Positions 9,800-23,711 of a DNA stretch of 64,000 nt are shown in pieces. Every line of letters begins with the position of its first letter. Position 1 is the first letter of the stretch. The stretch spans positions 310,001-374,000 of the forward strand of contig NZ_CP042427.1 of NCBI RefSeq assembly GCF_009069125.1, given 5' to 3'. This stretch comes from Buchnera aphidicola (Aphis fabae) (GTDB taxonomy: Bacteria; Pseudomonadota; Gammaproteobacteria; Enterobacterales; Enterobacteriaceae). Under the pieces are notes generated by a model that was not told the DNA's origin, searched no databases, and saw nothing but the letters and a program-made list of their open reading frames with translations. A program made the position numbers and the translations under genes.

Positions 9800-10306
9800 T
9801 TATCCTCCTAATATATCTTCAATAGACTTATCTCTTTTTGCCGCTATCATCTCTGGAGATTTCATATTAATCAAACCATTCATAGTAGCCCGAACTACAT
9901 TGATTGGATTAGTTGATCCATATGTTTTAGCAAGTACATTGTGTATTCCCGCAACTTCTAAAACTGCACGCATAGCACCCCCAGCAATAATACCAGTTCC
10001 GTCTGAAGCCGGTTTCATAAAAATATTAGATCCAGTATGAGATCCTTTTAAAGGATGTTGTAAAGTTTTATTAACTAATGGTATAGTAATCATATTACGT
10101 CTTGCTTTTTCCATAGCTTTTTGAATTGCCGCCGGAACTTCTCGAGCTTTTCCATATCCGAAACCAACACGTCCATTCCCATTTCCTACTACTGTTAAAG
10201 CTGTAAATGAAAAAATACGACCACCTTTAACTGTTTTTGAAACACGATTAACAGTAATTAGTTTTTCTTGTAATTCACTATTATTTTTTTTATCAATGTT
10301 AGCCAT
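9800..10306 (-). CDS. rpsE: 30S ribosomal protein S5
   Basis: Small-subunit protein at the mRNA entry site, involved in fidelity. Start set at 10306 ([16 protein letters not shown]): this aligns with E. coli S5, gives 168 residues, and has AAGGTGA about 8 nt upstream. The alternative ATG at 10318 overlaps that ribosome-binding site. [18 protein letters not shown] and [17 protein letters not shown] are the S5 core motifs. Lies 13 nt after rplR. Confidence 0.96.
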   Translation of the reverse strand: MANIDKKNNSELQEKLITVNRVSKTVKGGRIFSFTALTVVGNGNGRVGFGYGKAREVPAAIQKAMEKARRNMITIPLVNKTLQHPLKGSHTGSNIFMKPASDGTGIIAGGAMRAVLEVAGIHNVLAKTYGSTNPINVVRATMNGLINMKSPEMIAAKRDKSIEDILGG

Positions 10307-10319
10307 ACTATATTTCACC

Positions 10320-10685
10320 TTAAAACTTCAATCCAAAATTTCGAGCAGAATTTGCTAATGTTTTTATACGGCCATGATATTTAAAACCAGAACGATCAAA
10401 TGAAACATTGGATATTCCTTTTGATAGAGCTCTTTCAGCAATAATTTTTCCAATAATTTTAGCAGCTTCTTTATTTCCAGTATATTTTAAATCAAATTTA
10501 ATTTGTTTTTCTAAAGTAGAAGCAAAAACTAATACTTTTGATTCAGAAGAAAATATTTGAGCATAAATATGCCTAGAAGTACGATGTACAACTAAACGAG
10601 TAACACCTAATGATTTCATTTGATAACGTGATTTTTTAGATCGACGTATACGAGAGTTTATTTTAGAATTTTTAGAAACAATCAT
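10320..10685 (-). CDS. rplR: 50S ribosomal protein L18
   Basis: Binds 5S rRNA with L5 in the central protuberance. Diagnostic segments are [32 protein letters not shown] and the C-terminal [14 protein letters not shown]. The 121 residues are four more than E. coli because of a slightly longer basic N-terminus. Only 1 nt separates it from rplF upstream. Confidence 0.96.
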   Translation of the reverse strand: MIVSKNSKINSRIRRSKKSRYQMKSLGVTRLVVHRTSRHIYAQIFSSESKVLVFASTLEKQIKFDLKYTGNKEAAKIIGKIIAERALSKGISNVSFDRSGFKYHGRIKTLANSARNFGLKF

Positions 10686-10686
10686 T

Positions 10687-11223
10687 TTACTTTTTTTTAG
10701 CCTCTTTTACACGCACAATTTCATCTGAATATCGAATACCTTTTCCTTTATAAGGTTCAGGTTTACGATAAGATCTTAAATTAGCTGCAACTTGTCCGAC
10801 TAATTGCTTGTCTACTCCTTTAATAATGATCTCTGTAGGAGACAAATATTCAACTTCAATATAAGGAGGTAAAGCATATAAAACAGGATGAGAGTATCCT
10901 AAAGACATATTAATAATATTATCTTTTGTTATTGAAACACGATAACCTACACCAGAAAACTGTAATTTTTTACTAAACTTTTGTGATACCCCTATAATCA
11001 TTGAACAAACGAGAGCTCTTGATGTACCAGCTTGTGCCCAGCCATCAGAAAAACCTAAACGTGCTGAAAAAGTAATTATATTATTTAAATATTTTACTTC
11101 AACTGAACGATGAATAGTGCGTGAAAGATGACCATATTTTCCTTGAATAGATATTAATTGTGAATTTAATTCAACTTTAATATCTTTAGGAATAGAAATT
11201 GGACGTTTAGCAACACGAGACAT
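10687..11223 (-). CDS. rplF: 50S ribosomal protein L6
   Basis: Factor-binding-site protein beside the sarcin-ricin loop. [12 protein letters not shown] opens the first L6 repeat, and the second ends with [19 protein letters not shown], the family signature. The 178 residues match E. coli L6 (177). Lies 10 nt after rpsH and 1 nt before rplR. Confidence 0.97.
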   Translation of the reverse strand: MSRVAKRPISIPKDIKVELNSQLISIQGKYGHLSRTIHRSVEVKYLNNIITFSARLGFSDGWAQAGTSRALVCSMIIGVSQKFSKKLQFSGVGYRVSITKDNIINMSLGYSHPVLYALPPYIEVEYLSPTEIIIKGVDKQLVGQVAANLRSYRKPEPYKGKGIRYSDEIVRVKEAKKK

Positions 11224-11233
11224 TTTCCCTCCT

Positions 11234-11635
11234 TTAAGCTACGTAACATATAACTTCGCCACCAAGACCAAATTTCCGTGCCATATGATCTGTCATAATG
11301 CCATGAGAAGTTGAAATTATAGCGATACCTAATCCAGCCATAACTTTGGGCAAATCATTCTTTTTTTTATATATACGTAAACTTGGACGACTTACCCTTT
11401 GAATTTTTTCTATTACAGATTTTCCTTTAAAATATTTTAAAATAACTTCTAATTCTAATTTATTTTTACCTTTTATACTATTTATACTATAATTATTAAT
11501 ATAACCTTCTTTTTTTAATAATTTTATTATTGAATTTTTTAATTTAGAAGCAGGTATTTTAACAGAATATTTATTAGATGATTGACCATTTCTAATACGT
11601 GTTAACATATCAGCTACTGGATCTTGCATACTCAT
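11234..11635 (-). CDS. rpsH: 30S ribosomal protein S8
   Basis: Central-domain 16S rRNA-binding protein; in E. coli it represses the spc operon. [18 protein letters not shown] starts it and [15 protein letters not shown] plus GGEVICYVA end it. The 133 residues compare with 130 in E. coli. Located 20 nt after rpsN and 10 nt before rplF. Confidence 0.97.
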   Translation of the reverse strand: MSMQDPVADMLTRIRNGQSSNKYSVKIPASKLKNSIIKLLKKEGYINNYSINSIKGKNKLELEVILKYFKGKSVIEKIQRVSRPSLRIYKKKNDLPKVMAGLGIAIISTSHGIMTDHMARKFGLGGEVICYVA

Positions 11636-11655
11636 TTTTTAACTCCCAAAAAAAA

Positions 11656-11961
11656 TTACCAACTAGCTTTTTTTAGCCCAGGAATTTCACCTTTCATAGC
11701 TGCTTCTCTCACTTTAATACGACTAAGACCAAATTTTCGTAAAAAAGCATGTGGACGACCTGTTTGACGACATCTATTTCTTTGACGAGATGGACTAGAA
11801 TCGCGAGGAAAAACTTGTAATTTAAGCACAGCATCCCAACGTTCTTCTTCGGGAAGCTTAATATTATTAATAATATTTTTGAGTGCTATACGTTGCATAT
11901 AAAATTTATTAGCTAATTTTATACGTTTTACTTCACGTGCTTTCATTGATTGTTTAGCCAT
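11656..11961 (-). CDS. rpsN: 30S ribosomal protein S14
   Basis: Head protein, 101 residues as in E. coli. [13 protein letters not shown] opens it and [20 protein letters not shown] is the S14 signature. It lacks the paired CxxC zinc knuckles, so it is the long zinc-free form. Located between rplE (29 nt) and rpsH (20 nt). Confidence 0.97.
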   Translation of the reverse strand: MAKQSMKAREVKRIKLANKFYMQRIALKNIINNIKLPEEERWDAVLKLQVFPRDSSPSRQRNRCRQTGRPHAFLRKFGLSRIKVREAAMKGEIPGLKKASW

Positions 11962-11990
11962 TAGATAACCTTAAATTATATTGATTTATA

Positions 11991-12530
11991 TTATTTGCGG
12001 AAAGGAAAATTAAACGCAGATAATAATAAATGCCCCTCATTATTTGATTTTGCAGTAGTTGCAATAGTTATATCTAACCCACGAACACGATCTATTTTAT
12101 CATAATCAATTTCAGGGAAAATAATCTGTTCTCGTATTCCTAAACTATAATTTCCTTGACCATCAAAAGAATTAATTGATAAACCTCTAAAATCTCTAAT
12201 TCGAGGAATTGCAATGCTAATTAAACGTTCTAAAAAATCCCATTTTCTTTTACCACGTAATGTTACTTTACAACCAATCGGATAACCTTTTCGAATTTTA
12301 AAACCGGCTACAGACTTTCTTGCTTTAGTAATTATTGGTTTTTGTCCAGATATTGCAGTTAAATCTAAAACAGCATTATCTAAAACTTTTTTATCAGAAG
12401 CAGCAGATCCTACACCCATATTTAAAACAATTTTATCAATTCTAGGTACTTGCATAATAGAACTATAATTTAATGCTACCATAAGATTTTTAACTATGTT
12501 AGTTTTATAATAACTATATAATTTAGTCAT
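11991..12530 (-). CDS. rplE: 50S ribosomal protein L5
   Basis: Binds 5S rRNA and contacts S13 across the subunit interface. [28 protein letters not shown] and [19 protein letters not shown] are strong L5 signatures. Length 179 as in E. coli. In the spc operon 22 nt after rplX. Confidence 0.97.
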   Translation of the reverse strand: MTKLYSYYKTNIVKNLMVALNYSSIMQVPRIDKIVLNMGVGSAASDKKVLDNAVLDLTAISGQKPIITKARKSVAGFKIRKGYPIGCKVTLRGKRKWDFLERLISIAIPRIRDFRGLSINSFDGQGNYSLGIREQIIFPEIDYDKIDRVRGLDITIATTAKSNNEGHLLLSAFNFPFRK

Positions 12531-12552
12531 TCATTACTCCAAAATATTACAA

Positions 12553-12870
12553 CTATTTTTTAACTGTTTTTCCATTTGATTTGAAAAAACGCACTTTTTT
12601 ATTTTCTTCAAATCTAAAACCAATACGATCTGATTTTTTAGATTCTGGATTTAAAATAGCAATATTTGAAATATGTATAGGTGCTTCTTTTTCAAGAATA
12701 CCACCATTTTTATTTTGAGCAGGAACGGGTTTTTGATGTTTTTTAACTAAATTTAAACCTTGAATAATTACTTTATTAGAAGATAAAATACTTTTAATAA
12801 AACCTTTTTTCCCTTTTTCTTTTCCTGTTAAAATAATTACTTCATCATTTTGACGAAACTTTAATGCCAT
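12553..12870 (-). CDS. rplX: 50S ribosomal protein L24
   Basis: Assembly initiator of the large subunit with a KOW motif, visible as [19 protein letters not shown] (8-26). It continues with [20 protein letters not shown] and KEAPIHISN. Length 105 (E. coli 104). Located 21 nt after rplN. Confidence 0.97.
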   Translation of the reverse strand: MALKFRQNDEVIILTGKEKGKKGFIKSILSSNKVIIQGLNLVKKHQKPVPAQNKNGGILEKEAPIHISNIAILNPESKKSDRIGFRFEENKKVRFFKSNGKTVKK

Positions 12871-12891
12871 TTTATATTCCTTTAATTTTTA

Positions 12892-13260
12892 TTATAAAAC
12901 TTCAGGAGCTAATGAAATAATTTTCATAAATTTTTCATTTCTTAATTCTCGAGTTACTGGTCCAAAAATACGAGTTCCCACAGGTTGTTCATTGTTATTT
13001 AAAACAACACAAGCGTTATTATCAAAACGAATCGTAGAACCATCAGCTCTTCTAACTCCTTTCTTTGTTCTAACAACTACGGCTTTTAATACTTCTCCTT
13101 TTTTGACCTTTCCTCTAGGTATAGCTTCTTTCACTGTGATTTTAATGATATCACCGATTCTAGCATAACGACGACGAGAACCACCTAACACTTTAATACA
13201 CATAGCTGAACGTGCTCCAGAATTATCAGCTACATTCAAAATAGTTTGTTCTTGAATCAT
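12892..13260 (-). CDS. rplN: 50S ribosomal protein L14
   Basis: Interface protein of the large subunit, 122 residues. The start [19 protein letters not shown] and the later [13 protein letters not shown] are signatures. First gene of the spc operon, separated from rpsQ by a 111-nt spacer with a terminator-like hairpin and -10-like TATAAT at 13299-13304 (minus strand), so a separate promoter is plausible. Confidence 0.97.
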   Translation of the reverse strand: MIQEQTILNVADNSGARSAMCIKVLGGSRRRYARIGDIIKITVKEAIPRGKVKKGEVLKAVVVRTKKGVRRADGSTIRFDNNACVVLNNNEQPVGTRIFGPVTRELRNEKFMKIISLAPEVL

Positions 13261-13328
13261 TTATATTATTCCAAATAAAATTATATTATATAATCTTTAT
13301 TATAATAGTAGTAATTTTCTATTAATAA

Positions 13329-13362
13329 AAAACATGAACAGACCTAAGTTTGATCATGTTTT
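13329..13362 (-). terminator. Candidate S10-operon terminator between rpsQ and rplN
   Basis: On the minus strand AAAACATGA and TCATGTTTT form a 9-bp stem (13362-13354 with 13337-13329) around a 16-nt loop, and the descending arm runs into six T in total. It lies exactly where the S10 operon ends and the spc operon begins in E. coli. The stem is AT-rich, so termination may be partial, letting the two operons be co-transcribed. Confidence 0.5.
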
Positions 13363-13371
13363 AACATGTTT

Positions 13372-13623
13372 TTAAAAAATAGTTTTTTCAATAATACGGA
13401 CTAAAACCCAAGATTTAGTTTTAGAGATTGGTCGAGATTCTCTAATTTCTATTAAATCACCTATAGAACACTCATTTTTTTCATCATGAATATGAAGTTT
13501 TGTAGTTTTTTTAACAAATTTTTTATAAATTGCATGTTTTACAAAGCGTTCAATTGAAACCACAGCTGATTTATGCATTTTATCGCCTATAACACGACCT
13601 TGTAAGGTACGAATTTTTTCCAT
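13372..13623 (-). CDS. rpsQ: 30S ribosomal protein S17
   Basis: 16S rRNA 5'-domain protein with an OB fold; 83 residues (E. coli 84). [20 protein letters not shown] and the [19 protein letters not shown] segment identify it. Its ATG overlaps the rpmC stop by one nucleotide (TAATG), so the two are translationally coupled. Last gene of the S10 operon. Confidence 0.97.
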   Translation of the reverse strand: MEKIRTLQGRVIGDKMHKSAVVSIERFVKHAIYKKFVKKTTKLHIHDEKNECSIGDLIEIRESRPISKTKSWVLVRIIEKTIF

Positions 13624-13820
13624 TATTTAAGACGCTCTTTTTCAGTTAATATCGTTTTTACTTGTGCAATATTTCGTTTAACTTTTCGCAATAAATGTGG
13701 TTGTTTTAATTTTCCAGATGCAGATTGCATACGAAGATTAAATTGTTCTCTTAATAATTGTAAGAGTTCTATATTAAGATCTTGAAAATTTTTTTTACGA
13801 AATTTTAATAATTCCTTCAT
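13623..13820 (-). CDS. rpmC: 50S ribosomal protein L29
   Basis: Small helical protein by the exit tunnel, 65 residues (E. coli 63). The [20 protein letters not shown] segment and the following [12 protein letters not shown] are the L29 signature. Overlaps both rplP (one base upstream) and rpsQ (one base downstream) at TAATG-type junctions. Confidence 0.96.
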   Translation of the reverse strand: MKELLKFRKKNFQDLNIELLQLLREQFNLRMQSASGKLKQPHLLRKVKRNIAQVKTILTEKERLK

Positions 13821-14230
13821 TACATCACCATTTTAGTTACAAAAGTAGTTTTAATGGGTAATTTTGATGCAGCTAACTTAAACGCTATACGAGACTCTTC
13901 TTCAGATACTCCATCTAATTCATAAAGAATTTTACCAGGTTGTATTAAAGCAACCCAATATTCAACATTGCCTTTTCCTTTTCCCATTCTAACTTCTAAT
14001 GGTTTTTGAGTAATAGGTTTATCCGGGAAAATACGTATCCAAATTTTACCTTGTCGTTTGATACAACGTGTTATAGCTCTTCGTGCAGATTCAATTTGTC
14101 GAGCTGTTAAACGTCCTCGATCAACAGCTTTTAATCCAAAAACACCAAAATCAACATTAGTACCAATTGCAAGTCCACGATTTCTACCTTTATGCATTTT
14201 ACGGAATTTAGTTCGTTTTGGTTGCAACAT
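13820..14230 (-). CDS. rplP: 50S ribosomal protein L16
   Basis: Organises the A-site tRNA region of the large subunit. [19 protein letters not shown] opens it, and [20 protein letters not shown] is the family signature. Length 136 as in E. coli. It ends in a one-base overlap with rpmC and follows rpsC by 12 nt. Confidence 0.97.
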   Translation of the reverse strand: MLQPKRTKFRKMHKGRNRGLAIGTNVDFGVFGLKAVDRGRLTARQIESARRAITRCIKRQGKIWIRIFPDKPITQKPLEVRMGKGKGNVEYWVALIQPGKILYELDGVSEEESRIAFKLAASKLPIKTTFVTKMVM

Positions 14231-14242
14231 TAGCAGCTTCTC

Positions 14243-14947
14243 CTACTTTCGATTTTTACGATGTTGCTTTTTTGACTGAATAGATGGTTTTTTTTCTAAT
14301 TGTTCAATAGCTGACATTCCACCTAGTATTTCACCTTTAAAAATCCAAACTTTTACACCTATTACACCATATGTTGTATGGGCTTCTGAAATACTATAAT
14401 CAATATTTGCACGAAGAGTATGTAATGGCACTCTTCCCTCTCTATACCATTCTCTTCGGGCTATTTCAGCACCGCCTAATCTACCACTTACTTCTACCTT
14501 AATACCTTTAGCTCCTTGTCTCATTGCATTTTGAACAGACCTTTTCATAGCTCTTCGAAACATAACTCTTCGTTCTAATTGCGAAGTTATACTATCTGAA
14601 ACAAGTTTTGCATCTAATTCAGGTTTTCTAACTTCAGAGATATTTATTTGAGCTGGAACACCAGTTATTTTTGCAATAACAATTCTTAACTTTTCAACAT
14701 CTTCGCCTTTTTTACCTATTACAATACCTGGTCTAGCTGTATAAATAGTAACACGAATACTTTTAGCGGGTCTTTCAATTATAATACGAGAAACAGATGC
14801 TTTTATTAATTCTTTCATTAAAAATTGACGAACTTTATAATCACTATCTAAATGATCTGCAAACTCTTTAGTGTTTGAAAACCATACAGAGTTCCATTTT
14901 TTAATTATACCCAATCGCATGCCATTAGGATGGACTTTTTGACCCAT
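14243..14947 (-). CDS. rpsC: 30S ribosomal protein S3
   Basis: mRNA-entry helicase-site protein with an N-terminal KH domain ([19 protein letters not shown]) and a C-terminal domain with [20 protein letters not shown]. The 234 residues end in a lysine-rich tail, close to E. coli (233). Start [14 protein letters not shown] is canonical. Located between rplV (18 nt) and rplP (12 nt). Confidence 0.97.
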   Translation of the reverse strand: MGQKVHPNGMRLGIIKKWNSVWFSNTKEFADHLDSDYKVRQFLMKELIKASVSRIIIERPAKSIRVTIYTARPGIVIGKKGEDVEKLRIVIAKITGVPAQINISEVRKPELDAKLVSDSITSQLERRVMFRRAMKRSVQNAMRQGAKGIKVEVSGRLGGAEIARREWYREGRVPLHTLRANIDYSISEAHTTYGVIGVKVWIFKGEILGGMSAIEQLEKKPSIQSKKQHRKNRK

Positions 14948-14965
14948 TACTTATTCTCCAAAACA

Positions 14966-15298
14966 TTAACAATCAGAAACAATTACAGTAATATGACTAG
15001 TACGTTTTAAAATACGATCTGCCCGTCCTTTAGCACGAGGCATCATTCTTTTCATTGTAGAACCTTCATCTACGAATATATTTTTTACTTTTAATTGATC
15101 TATATCAATTCCTGCGTTATGCTCTGCATTTGCTATGGCTGATTCTAGTACTTTTTTTACTAAAATTGCTGCTTTTTTATTATTAAAATTTAATATATTT
15201 AATGCTTTTGGCACTTTTTTACCACGAATTAAATCTGCTATTAAACGAATTTTTTGAGCAGAAGATCGAGCTTTTCGATATTGAGCTAAAGTTTCCAT
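14966..15298 (-). CDS. rplV: 50S ribosomal protein L22
   Basis: Lines the peptide exit tunnel with its long hairpin. [20 protein letters not shown] starts it and [19 protein letters not shown] is the tunnel-hairpin signature. Length 110 as in E. coli. Located 15 nt after rpsS. Confidence 0.97.
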   Translation of the reverse strand: METLAQYRKARSSAQKIRLIADLIRGKKVPKALNILNFNNKKAAILVKKVLESAIANAEHNAGIDIDQLKVKNIFVDEGSTMKRMMPRAKGRADRILKRTSHITVIVSDC

Positions 15299-15313
15299 TT
15301 ATTCCTCTTTTGT

Positions 15314-15592
15314 CTAACGTTTTTTTACTTTTTTATCTGCAGTATGTCCTCTATAGGTACGAGTTAAAGAAAATTCACCTAATTTATGTCCAACCATTTC
15401 TTCAGTAATAAAAATTGGAATATGATTTCGACCATTATGAACAGATATTGTTAAACCCACCATATTGGGAAATACTGTAGAACGTCTGGACCAAGTTTTT
15501 AAAGGTTTTTTATCATTTAATTTTACTGCTTTTTCTACTTTTTTTAATAAACTAATATCAATAAAAGGACCTTTTTTCAAGGAACGTGGCAT
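15314..15592 (-). CDS. rpsS: 30S ribosomal protein S19
   Basis: Head protein that pairs with S13 near the A-site t[21 protein letters not shown] begins it, and [20 protein letters not shown] is the signature near the end. Length 92 as in E. coli. Located 17 nt after rplB. Confidence 0.97.
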   Translation of the reverse strand: MPRSLKKGPFIDISLLKKVEKAVKLNDKKPLKTWSRRSTVFPNMVGLTISVHNGRNHIPIFITEEMVGHKLGEFSLTRTYRGHTADKKVKKR

Positions 15593-15609
15593 AAAATTAT
15601 TCTCTAAAG

Positions 15610-16431
15610 TTATTTATGACGATGACGTAAAATAAATTTCTCAGTACGTTTATTTCTTCGAGTTTTCTTTCCCTTTGTTTGAACACCCCAAGGAGTTACT
15701 GGATGCTTGCCAAAATTTCTTCCTTCACCCCCTCCATGAGGATGATCTACTGGATTCATAGCAGTACCTCGAACAGTTGGTCGAATCCCAATCCAACGTG
15801 AAGCACCAGCTTTTCCTAAAACTTGCAACATATGTTCTGCATTTCCTACTTCACCAATTGTTCCTCTACAATTAGACTCAGTTTTTCTCATTTCACCAGA
15901 TCGTAATCGTAAAGTTGCATAATCTTTATCACGAGCAACTAATTGCACATAACTTCCTGCAGATCTAGCAATTTGACCTCCTTTTCCTGGTTTTATCTCT
16001 ACATTATGAATAAATGAACCAATAGGAATATTTTTAATTGGCAAAGTATTTCCTATTTTAATAGGAGCATTCATTCCTGATATAATAGTATCACCTATTT
16101 TTAAACCCTTAGGAGCTAAAATATAACTTCTTTGTCCATCTTTATATAATATTAAAGCAATATTAGAAGAACGATTAGGATCGTATTCAAATCTTTCTAT
16201 CACAGCATCTATATTATCTTTATTTCTTTTAAAATCGATAACACGATAAGCTCGTTTATGTCCACCTCCAATATGTCTAGTTGTAATCCTACCGTTATTA
16301 TTTCGTCCTCCAGTTTTATTTTTTTTTGTAATAAGTGAAGAATATGGCTTACCTTTATATAACTCCTTATTGACAATTTTAATCACATGACGTCGACCTG
16401 GGGATGTTGGCTTACATTTAATAATTGCCAT
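15610..16431 (-). CDS. rplB: 50S ribosomal protein L2
   Basis: Highly conserved protein next to the peptidyl-transferase centre. Length 273, equal to E. coli. Signatures include [15 protein letters not shown] in the first half and the catalytic-region loop [15 protein letters not shown] near the C-terminus, which carries the conserved histidine. Located 15 nt after rplW. Confidence 0.98.
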   Translation of the reverse strand: MAIIKCKPTSPGRRHVIKIVNKELYKGKPYSSLITKKNKTGGRNNNGRITTRHIGGGHKRAYRVIDFKRNKDNIDAVIERFEYDPNRSSNIALILYKDGQRSYILAPKGLKIGDTIISGMNAPIKIGNTLPIKNIPIGSFIHNVEIKPGKGGQIARSAGSYVQLVARDKDYATLRLRSGEMRKTESNCRGTIGEVGNAEHMLQVLGKAGASRWIGIRPTVRGTAMNPVDHPHGGGEGRNFGKHPVTPWGVQTKGKKTRRNKRTEKFILRHRHK

Positions 16432-16446
16432 TTTTATTTCCTCTGG

Positions 16447-16749
16447 CTACTCTAAATTACCCATAAAGTCTAAATTTTGACCTTTTTTTACTTTAATATA
16501 TGCTTTTTTCCAATCTCTACGCAAAACAATACGATTAGATTGACGCTTTTTTTTTCCTTGAACACGTACTGTTTTAACACTTTCTACTTCTATATTAAAT
16601 AATTTTTGTATTGCAGATTTAATTTCATATTTAGTAGAGCTTTTTAAAACTTTTAAAACAACAGTATTAAACTTTTCCATCAATATAGATGATTTTTCAG
16701 AAATATGTGGAGAGAGTAATATTTTTAACAAACGCTCTTCAGAAATCAT
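16447..16749 (-). CDS. rplW: 50S ribosomal protein L23
   Basis: Docking site for trigger factor and SRP at the tunnel exit. [20 protein letters not shown] and the basic [20 protein letters not shown] segment match L23; 100 residues as in E. coli. Its ATG overlaps the rplD stop by four bases (ATGA), indicating translational coupling. Confidence 0.96.
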   Translation of the reverse strand: MISEERLLKILLSPHISEKSSILMEKFNTVVLKVLKSSTKYEIKSAIQKLFNIEVESVKTVRVQGKKKRQSNRIVLRRDWKKAYIKVKKGQNLDFMGNLE

Positions 16750-17351
16750 GAAAGTATTTCCTCTATTTTTTTTAAAGCTTCCACAGTAATTAAAACATGC
16801 TCAAAAGCAATCAAACTAACTGGATCTATAGAATATGAATCTTTTACATCAACTGAATATAAATTTCTAGAAGCTAGAAGTAGATTTTTATCTGATCTAT
16901 TGGTAATAATTAGAACATTATTTAAATTTATTTCTTTTAATTTTTCAACTAATAGCTTTGTTTTAGGTAATATTAATGAAAAATCTTTAAAAATAATTAA
17001 TCTTTTTTGACGTATTAATTCAGAAAAAATACTTTTTAATGCACCACGATACATTTTTTTATTGATTTTCTGAGAATGTTCTTGAGGTTTTGCAGCAAAT
17101 GTTACTCCTCCTGAACGCCAAATAGGACTTCTAAAAGAACCTGCACGAGCACGTCCAGTTCCTTTTTGGCGCCATGGTTTTTTACCTGAACCAGAAACAT
17201 CAGCACGACTTTTTTGTGCTCTCGTACCTTGACGAGTAGACGCTGAATAAGCAACAACCACTTGATGAATTAGAGCTTCATTAAAATCTCGAGCAAAAAT
17301 GATTTCAGAAACACTAAGAAGGTTTTGCACGTCTTTAACTACTAATTCCAT
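16746..17351 (-). CDS. rplD: 50S ribosomal protein L4
   Basis: Exit-tunnel constriction protein; in E. coli it also autoregulates the S10 operon. Start set at 17351 ([16 protein letters not shown]), which gives 201 residues as in E. coli. An upstream ATG at 17372 would overlap the rplC end and adds seven unconserved residues. The tunnel loop [19 protein letters not shown] is intact. ATGA overlap with rplW. Confidence 0.95.
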   Translation of the reverse strand: MELVVKDVQNLLSVSEIIFARDFNEALIHQVVVAYSASTRQGTRAQKSRADVSGSGKKPWRQKGTGRARAGSFRSPIWRSGGVTFAAKPQEHSQKINKKMYRGALKSIFSELIRQKRLIIFKDFSLILPKTKLLVEKLKEINLNNVLIITNRSDKNLLLASRNLYSVDVKDSYSIDPVSLIAFEHVLITVEALKKIEEILS

Positions 17352-17368
17352 GCTTAATTCCTTATTCC

Positions 17369-17998
17369 TCAAATCTTAATAGCTGGTTTAACAATAAGAT
17401 CACTACCTATAGGTCCTGGGACAGCACCTTTTACTAGAAGTAAATTACGATTTTCATCAATACGTATTATGTTTAAATTTTGCACTGTAACACGTTTATT
17501 TCCTAATTGTCCTGCCATTTTCTTTCCTTTAAATACTCTACCAGGAGTTTGATTTTGACCAATAGATCCTGGAACTCTATGAGACAATGAGTTTCCATGT
17601 GTTGCGTCTTGAGTGCGAAAATTCCAACGTTTTACAGTACCAGAAAAACCTTTTCCTTTAGAAATACCTGTAATATCCACTTTTTTAACTTCATTAAAAA
17701 TATTAATTTTAATACTTTGACCTAATTTAAAATCTTCATTTACATTAATTTTAAATTCCCACAAACCACAACCTGGAATAACACCTGCCTTTAAAAAATG
17801 ACCTGATTGTGGTTTTTTAAGTCTATTTAACTTTTTTATACCTGTTGTAATTTGAATCGAACAATATCCATCAGTTTTTATATTTTTTATTTGTGTTATT
17901 CTATTTTCTTTAAACTCGATTACAGTGACAGGAACCGAGCATCCTTCCTTGGTAAAAATACGAGTCATACCAATTTTTTTACCAACTAAACCAATCAT
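17369..17998 (-). CDS. rplC: 50S ribosomal protein L3
   Basis: Assembly initiator near the peptidyl-transferase centre. [15 protein letters not shown] opens it, and [19 protein letters not shown] with [11 protein letters not shown] is the central signature containing the site that is glutamine-methylated in E. coli. Length 209 as in E. coli. Second gene of the S10 operon. Confidence 0.97.
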   Translation of the reverse strand: MIGLVGKKIGMTRIFTKEGCSVPVTVIEFKENRITQIKNIKTDGYCSIQITTGIKKLNRLKKPQSGHFLKAGVIPGCGLWEFKINVNEDFKLGQSIKINIFNEVKKVDITGISKGKGFSGTVKRWNFRTQDATHGNSLSHRVPGSIGQNQTPGRVFKGKKMAGQLGNKRVTVQNLNIIRIDENRNLLLVKGAVPGPIGSDLIVKPAIKI

Positions 17999-18024
17999 TT
18001 TAAAAACCTTATATATCTGTCTAA

Positions 18025-18357
<333 letters not shown>

Positions 18358-18380
18358 TTAAAAAATAAAAATTTTACCCT

Positions 18381-18442
18381 ATCTCTATTAAGAGATTGGA
18401 TGTAATTAACAATAACTTCAATATAACTCCTATATCAGGAGT
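18381..18442 (-). promoter_or_regulatory. S10-operon leader with two small hairpins
   Basis: Between the candidate rpsJ promoter and rpsJ are two perfect short stems: ACTCCT/AGGAGT (18426-18431 with 18437-18442, 5-nt loop) and ATCTCT/AGAGAT (18381-18386 with 18391-18396, 4-nt loop). On the minus strand the second is followed after some bases by a T-rich run. E. coli has an L4-responsive attenuator in this leader; whether these small stems do anything like that is not shown by the sequence. Confidence 0.3.
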
Positions 18443-18467
18443 ATTTTAAAATATAAAAATATTTTTA

Positions 18468-18496
18468 ATTCTATAAAATTATTTTATTTAAATCAA
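18468..18496 (-). promoter_or_regulatory. Candidate S10-operon promoter
   Basis: Minus-strand -35 TTGATT (18496-18491) and -10 TAGAAT (18473-18468) with a 17-bp spacer lie in the tuf-rpsJ spacer, downstream of the tuf-side... more precisely between the tuf end and rpsJ on the opposite flank of the hairpin at 18525-18553. They would give a leader of roughly 125 nt before rpsJ. Both boxes match consensus at four or five of six positions. Confidence 0.45.
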
Positions 18497-18524
18497 ATAA
18501 ACCTACACAATATATTGTAATACC

Positions 18525-18553
18525 AAGAAAAGAGCATTGTATACTCTTTTCTT
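18525..18553 (-). terminator. tuf terminator hairpin
   Basis: AAGAAAAGAG (18525-18534) pairs perfectly with CTCTTTTCTT (18544-18553) around a 9-nt loop. It lies 46 nt beyond the tuf stop on the minus strand. The base run after the stem is not a pure T-tract, so it could also be an RNA-stabilising stem, but its position between tuf and the S10 operon fits termination. Confidence 0.6.
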
Positions 18554-18598
18554 AATAAATTCAACTAAGTACAGTATAAAATATTAAATTGAAAAAGA

Positions 18599-21936
<3,338 letters not shown>

Positions 21937-22017
21937 AATAAATTTTACTTTTAGTTTTTTGAAGGTTATTGTAATTAAGCAATATTAAAATATTTGCTAA
22001 ATATAAATTTTAAAAAA

Positions 22018-22488
22018 TTACCAACGATAATGAGCAAACGCTTTATTTGCTTCAGCCATACGGTGAACTTCTTCCCGTTTTTTGACAGAAGCTCCTTTAT
22101 TTTCAAGTGCATCATATAATTCATTTGATAAACGTAAAGCCATAGATTTGTCTGCTCTTTTACGAGCTGAATCTATAATCCATCGCATAGCTAAAGCATT
22201 TCGACGTATTGGACGTACTTCTACAGGAACTTGATATGTAGAACCACCAACTCGACGTGATTTAACTTCTACAGTTGGACGAACGTTTTCTAAAGCAATT
22301 TCAAATGCTTCTAATTCTTTTTTTTCTGTTCGTTTTGAGAGGTTTTTCAAAGCAGTATACACAATTACTTCCGCAATAGATTTTTTCCCGTCTATCATTA
22401 AAATATTAATAAATTTAGCTAATAAATCTGAAGAAAATTTTGGATCTGGTAAAATTTTTCGAGCAGTAATAATACGACGACGAGGCAT
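22018..22488 (-). CDS. rpsG: 30S ribosomal protein S7
   Basis: Head assembly initiator. Start set at 22488 ([18 protein letters not shown]) because AAGGAG lies 5 nt upstream; an ATG six bases earlier overlaps this site. Length 156, the short form also found in many E. coli strains. [20 protein letters not shown] and [19 protein letters not shown] are signatures. Confidence 0.97.
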   Translation of the reverse strand: MPRRRIITARKILPDPKFSSDLLAKFINILMIDGKKSIAEVIVYTALKNLSKRTEKKELEAFEIALENVRPTVEVKSRRVGGSTYQVPVEVRPIRRNALAMRWIIDSARKRADKSMALRLSNELYDALENKGASVKKREEVHRMAEANKAFAHYRW

Positions 22489-22541
22489 AAACACTCCTTA
22501 AAATTTATATTGTTTATTATTTGTTTATTATATTAAAGCAA

Positions 22542-22916
22542 TTAAACTTTTGTTTTTTTCACACCGTATTTAGATCGACTTTTTTTTCGGTCTTTAACGC
22601 CAGCACAATCTAAAGAACCTCTAATCACATGATATCGAACACCTGGTAAATCTTTAACTCTTCCACCACGTATTAAAATAACAGAATGTTCTTGTAAATT
22701 ATGACCTTCTCCGCCTATATATGCTGTTACTTCAAATCCATTAGTTAGCCTTACTCGACAAACTTTACGTAACGCCGAATTAGGTTTTTTAGGAGTAGTT
22801 GTGTAAACCCGAGTACATACTCCTCTTTTTTGAGGACTATTTGATAAAGCTGGTACATTTGTTTTGATTACTTTTCGTAAACGAGGTTTTCGGACCAATT
22901 GATTCACTGTGGCCAT
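22542..22916 (-). CDS. rpsL: 30S ribosomal protein S12
   Basis: Decoding-centre protein, 124 residues as in E. coli. [12 protein letters not shown] (41-52) contains the lysine at position 43 that gives streptomycin resistance when mutated; here it is the sensitive-type lysine. [17 protein letters not shown] is the second signature. First ribosomal gene of the str operon, 53 nt before rpsG. Confidence 0.98.
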   Translation of the reverse strand: MATVNQLVRKPRLRKVIKTNVPALSNSPQKRGVCTRVYTTTPKKPNSALRKVCRVRLTNGFEVTAYIGGEGHNLQEHSVILIRGGRVKDLPGVRYHVIRGSLDCAGVKDRKKSRSKYGVKKTKV

Positions 22917-23033
22917 ATATGTTCCTATTTTTAATGAATTTTATGATTAATTTTAACATAATAAAAAATTGAGATTATATTATAATGTAGAATTCTGGGA
23001 CTGGATATATAAATCAAAATAACTAAGTATACT
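22917..23033 (-). promoter_or_regulatory. str-operon upstream region
   Basis: The 117-nt spacer between tusB and rpsL holds overlapping TATAAT-type -10 sequences on the minus strand (in CATTATAATATAATC) but no convincing -35. In E. coli the str promoter lies here, so transcription of rpsL may start in this spacer; the sequence support is weak. Confidence 0.3.
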
Positions 23034-23321
23034 TTACCAAGTCATCTGTGTTTTATTTGTAAGTGTTAATGAAACGAAATGAATATAATTAATTAATATA
23101 AAATCACTAGATATATTATTTATAATTCCTCGAGCATGAACATCTTCTTTTATCAGATATAAATTTGCCGAGCTTAAAACAATACTATCTAAAAAAAAAC
23201 TATTAGTTAAAGCAATTAAAACACCATCCTGTAAAGCTAAAAAATCGTCTTTTTTTTTCAATATACTTATAAGAAGAGGCATATTAGTTTTATAAGGAGA
23301 TTGTATTAAAGTATGTAGCAT
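23034..23321 (-). CDS. tusB: tRNA 2-thiouridine synthesis protein TusB
   Basis: Subunit of the TusBCD sulfur relay that passes persulfide sulfur from TusA to TusE and MnmA for 2-thiolation of wobble uridine in tRNA-Glu, -Gln and -Lys. The 95 residues match the E. coli length; it opens [13 protein letters not shown] as in the DsrH/TusB family. Third of the tusDCB order, 12 nt after tusC. Confidence 0.93.
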   Translation of the reverse strand: MLHTLIQSPYKTNMPLLISILKKKDDFLALQDGVLIALTNSFFLDSIVLSSANLYLIKEDVHARGIINNISSDFILINYIHFVSLTLTNKTQMTW

Positions 23322-23333
23322 AATAAACTTACC

Positions 23334-23693
23334 TTAAAAATTAATAATTGCATCATGATCATCTAATTTTAAACGTAAAAAATATGAATTTAATATATTA
23401 ACTTGTAATATAAATTCAGTATCAAAATTTAATCCTCTTTCAAATAAAGATAATTTACAACAATAAAAATCTTTTATTTCATATAAAGATAAGATAGAAA
23501 ATAAAGAAGTATAATCACGAGCTAAAATTCTTTCTGATTTATAACTTTTTAATAATTGAAATACACCATCACCGATGAAAAATAAGCTGATTTTTTTCAA
23601 AATAGAAGAAGTTCCTAAAACAGCGTCTAATCCTTCTTTTCCTAAAGTTGTTCCATGTGGAGCATGAGAAAAGATAAAAGCAATTTTTTTCAT
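23334..23693 (-). CDS. tusC: tRNA 2-thiouridine synthesis protein TusC
   Basis: DsrF-like subunit of the TusBCD heterohexamer. The start MKKIAFIFSHAPHGTTLGKE with GLDAVLGTS is typical, and its 119 residues equal E. coli TusC. Located between tusD (18 nt) and tusB (12 nt). Confidence 0.94.
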   Translation of the reverse strand: MKKIAFIFSHAPHGTTLGKEGLDAVLGTSSILKKISLFFIGDGVFQLLKSYKSERILARDYTSLFSILSLYEIKDFYCCKLSLFERGLNFDTEFILQVNILNSYFLRLKLDDHDAIINF

Positions 23694-23711
23694 AAAAAAT
23701 ATTATATTAAA

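Noticed and set aside
14058-14279. 73-codon plus-strand frame
   Set aside because: Antisense shadow of rplP and rpsC, which are conserved on the minus strand.
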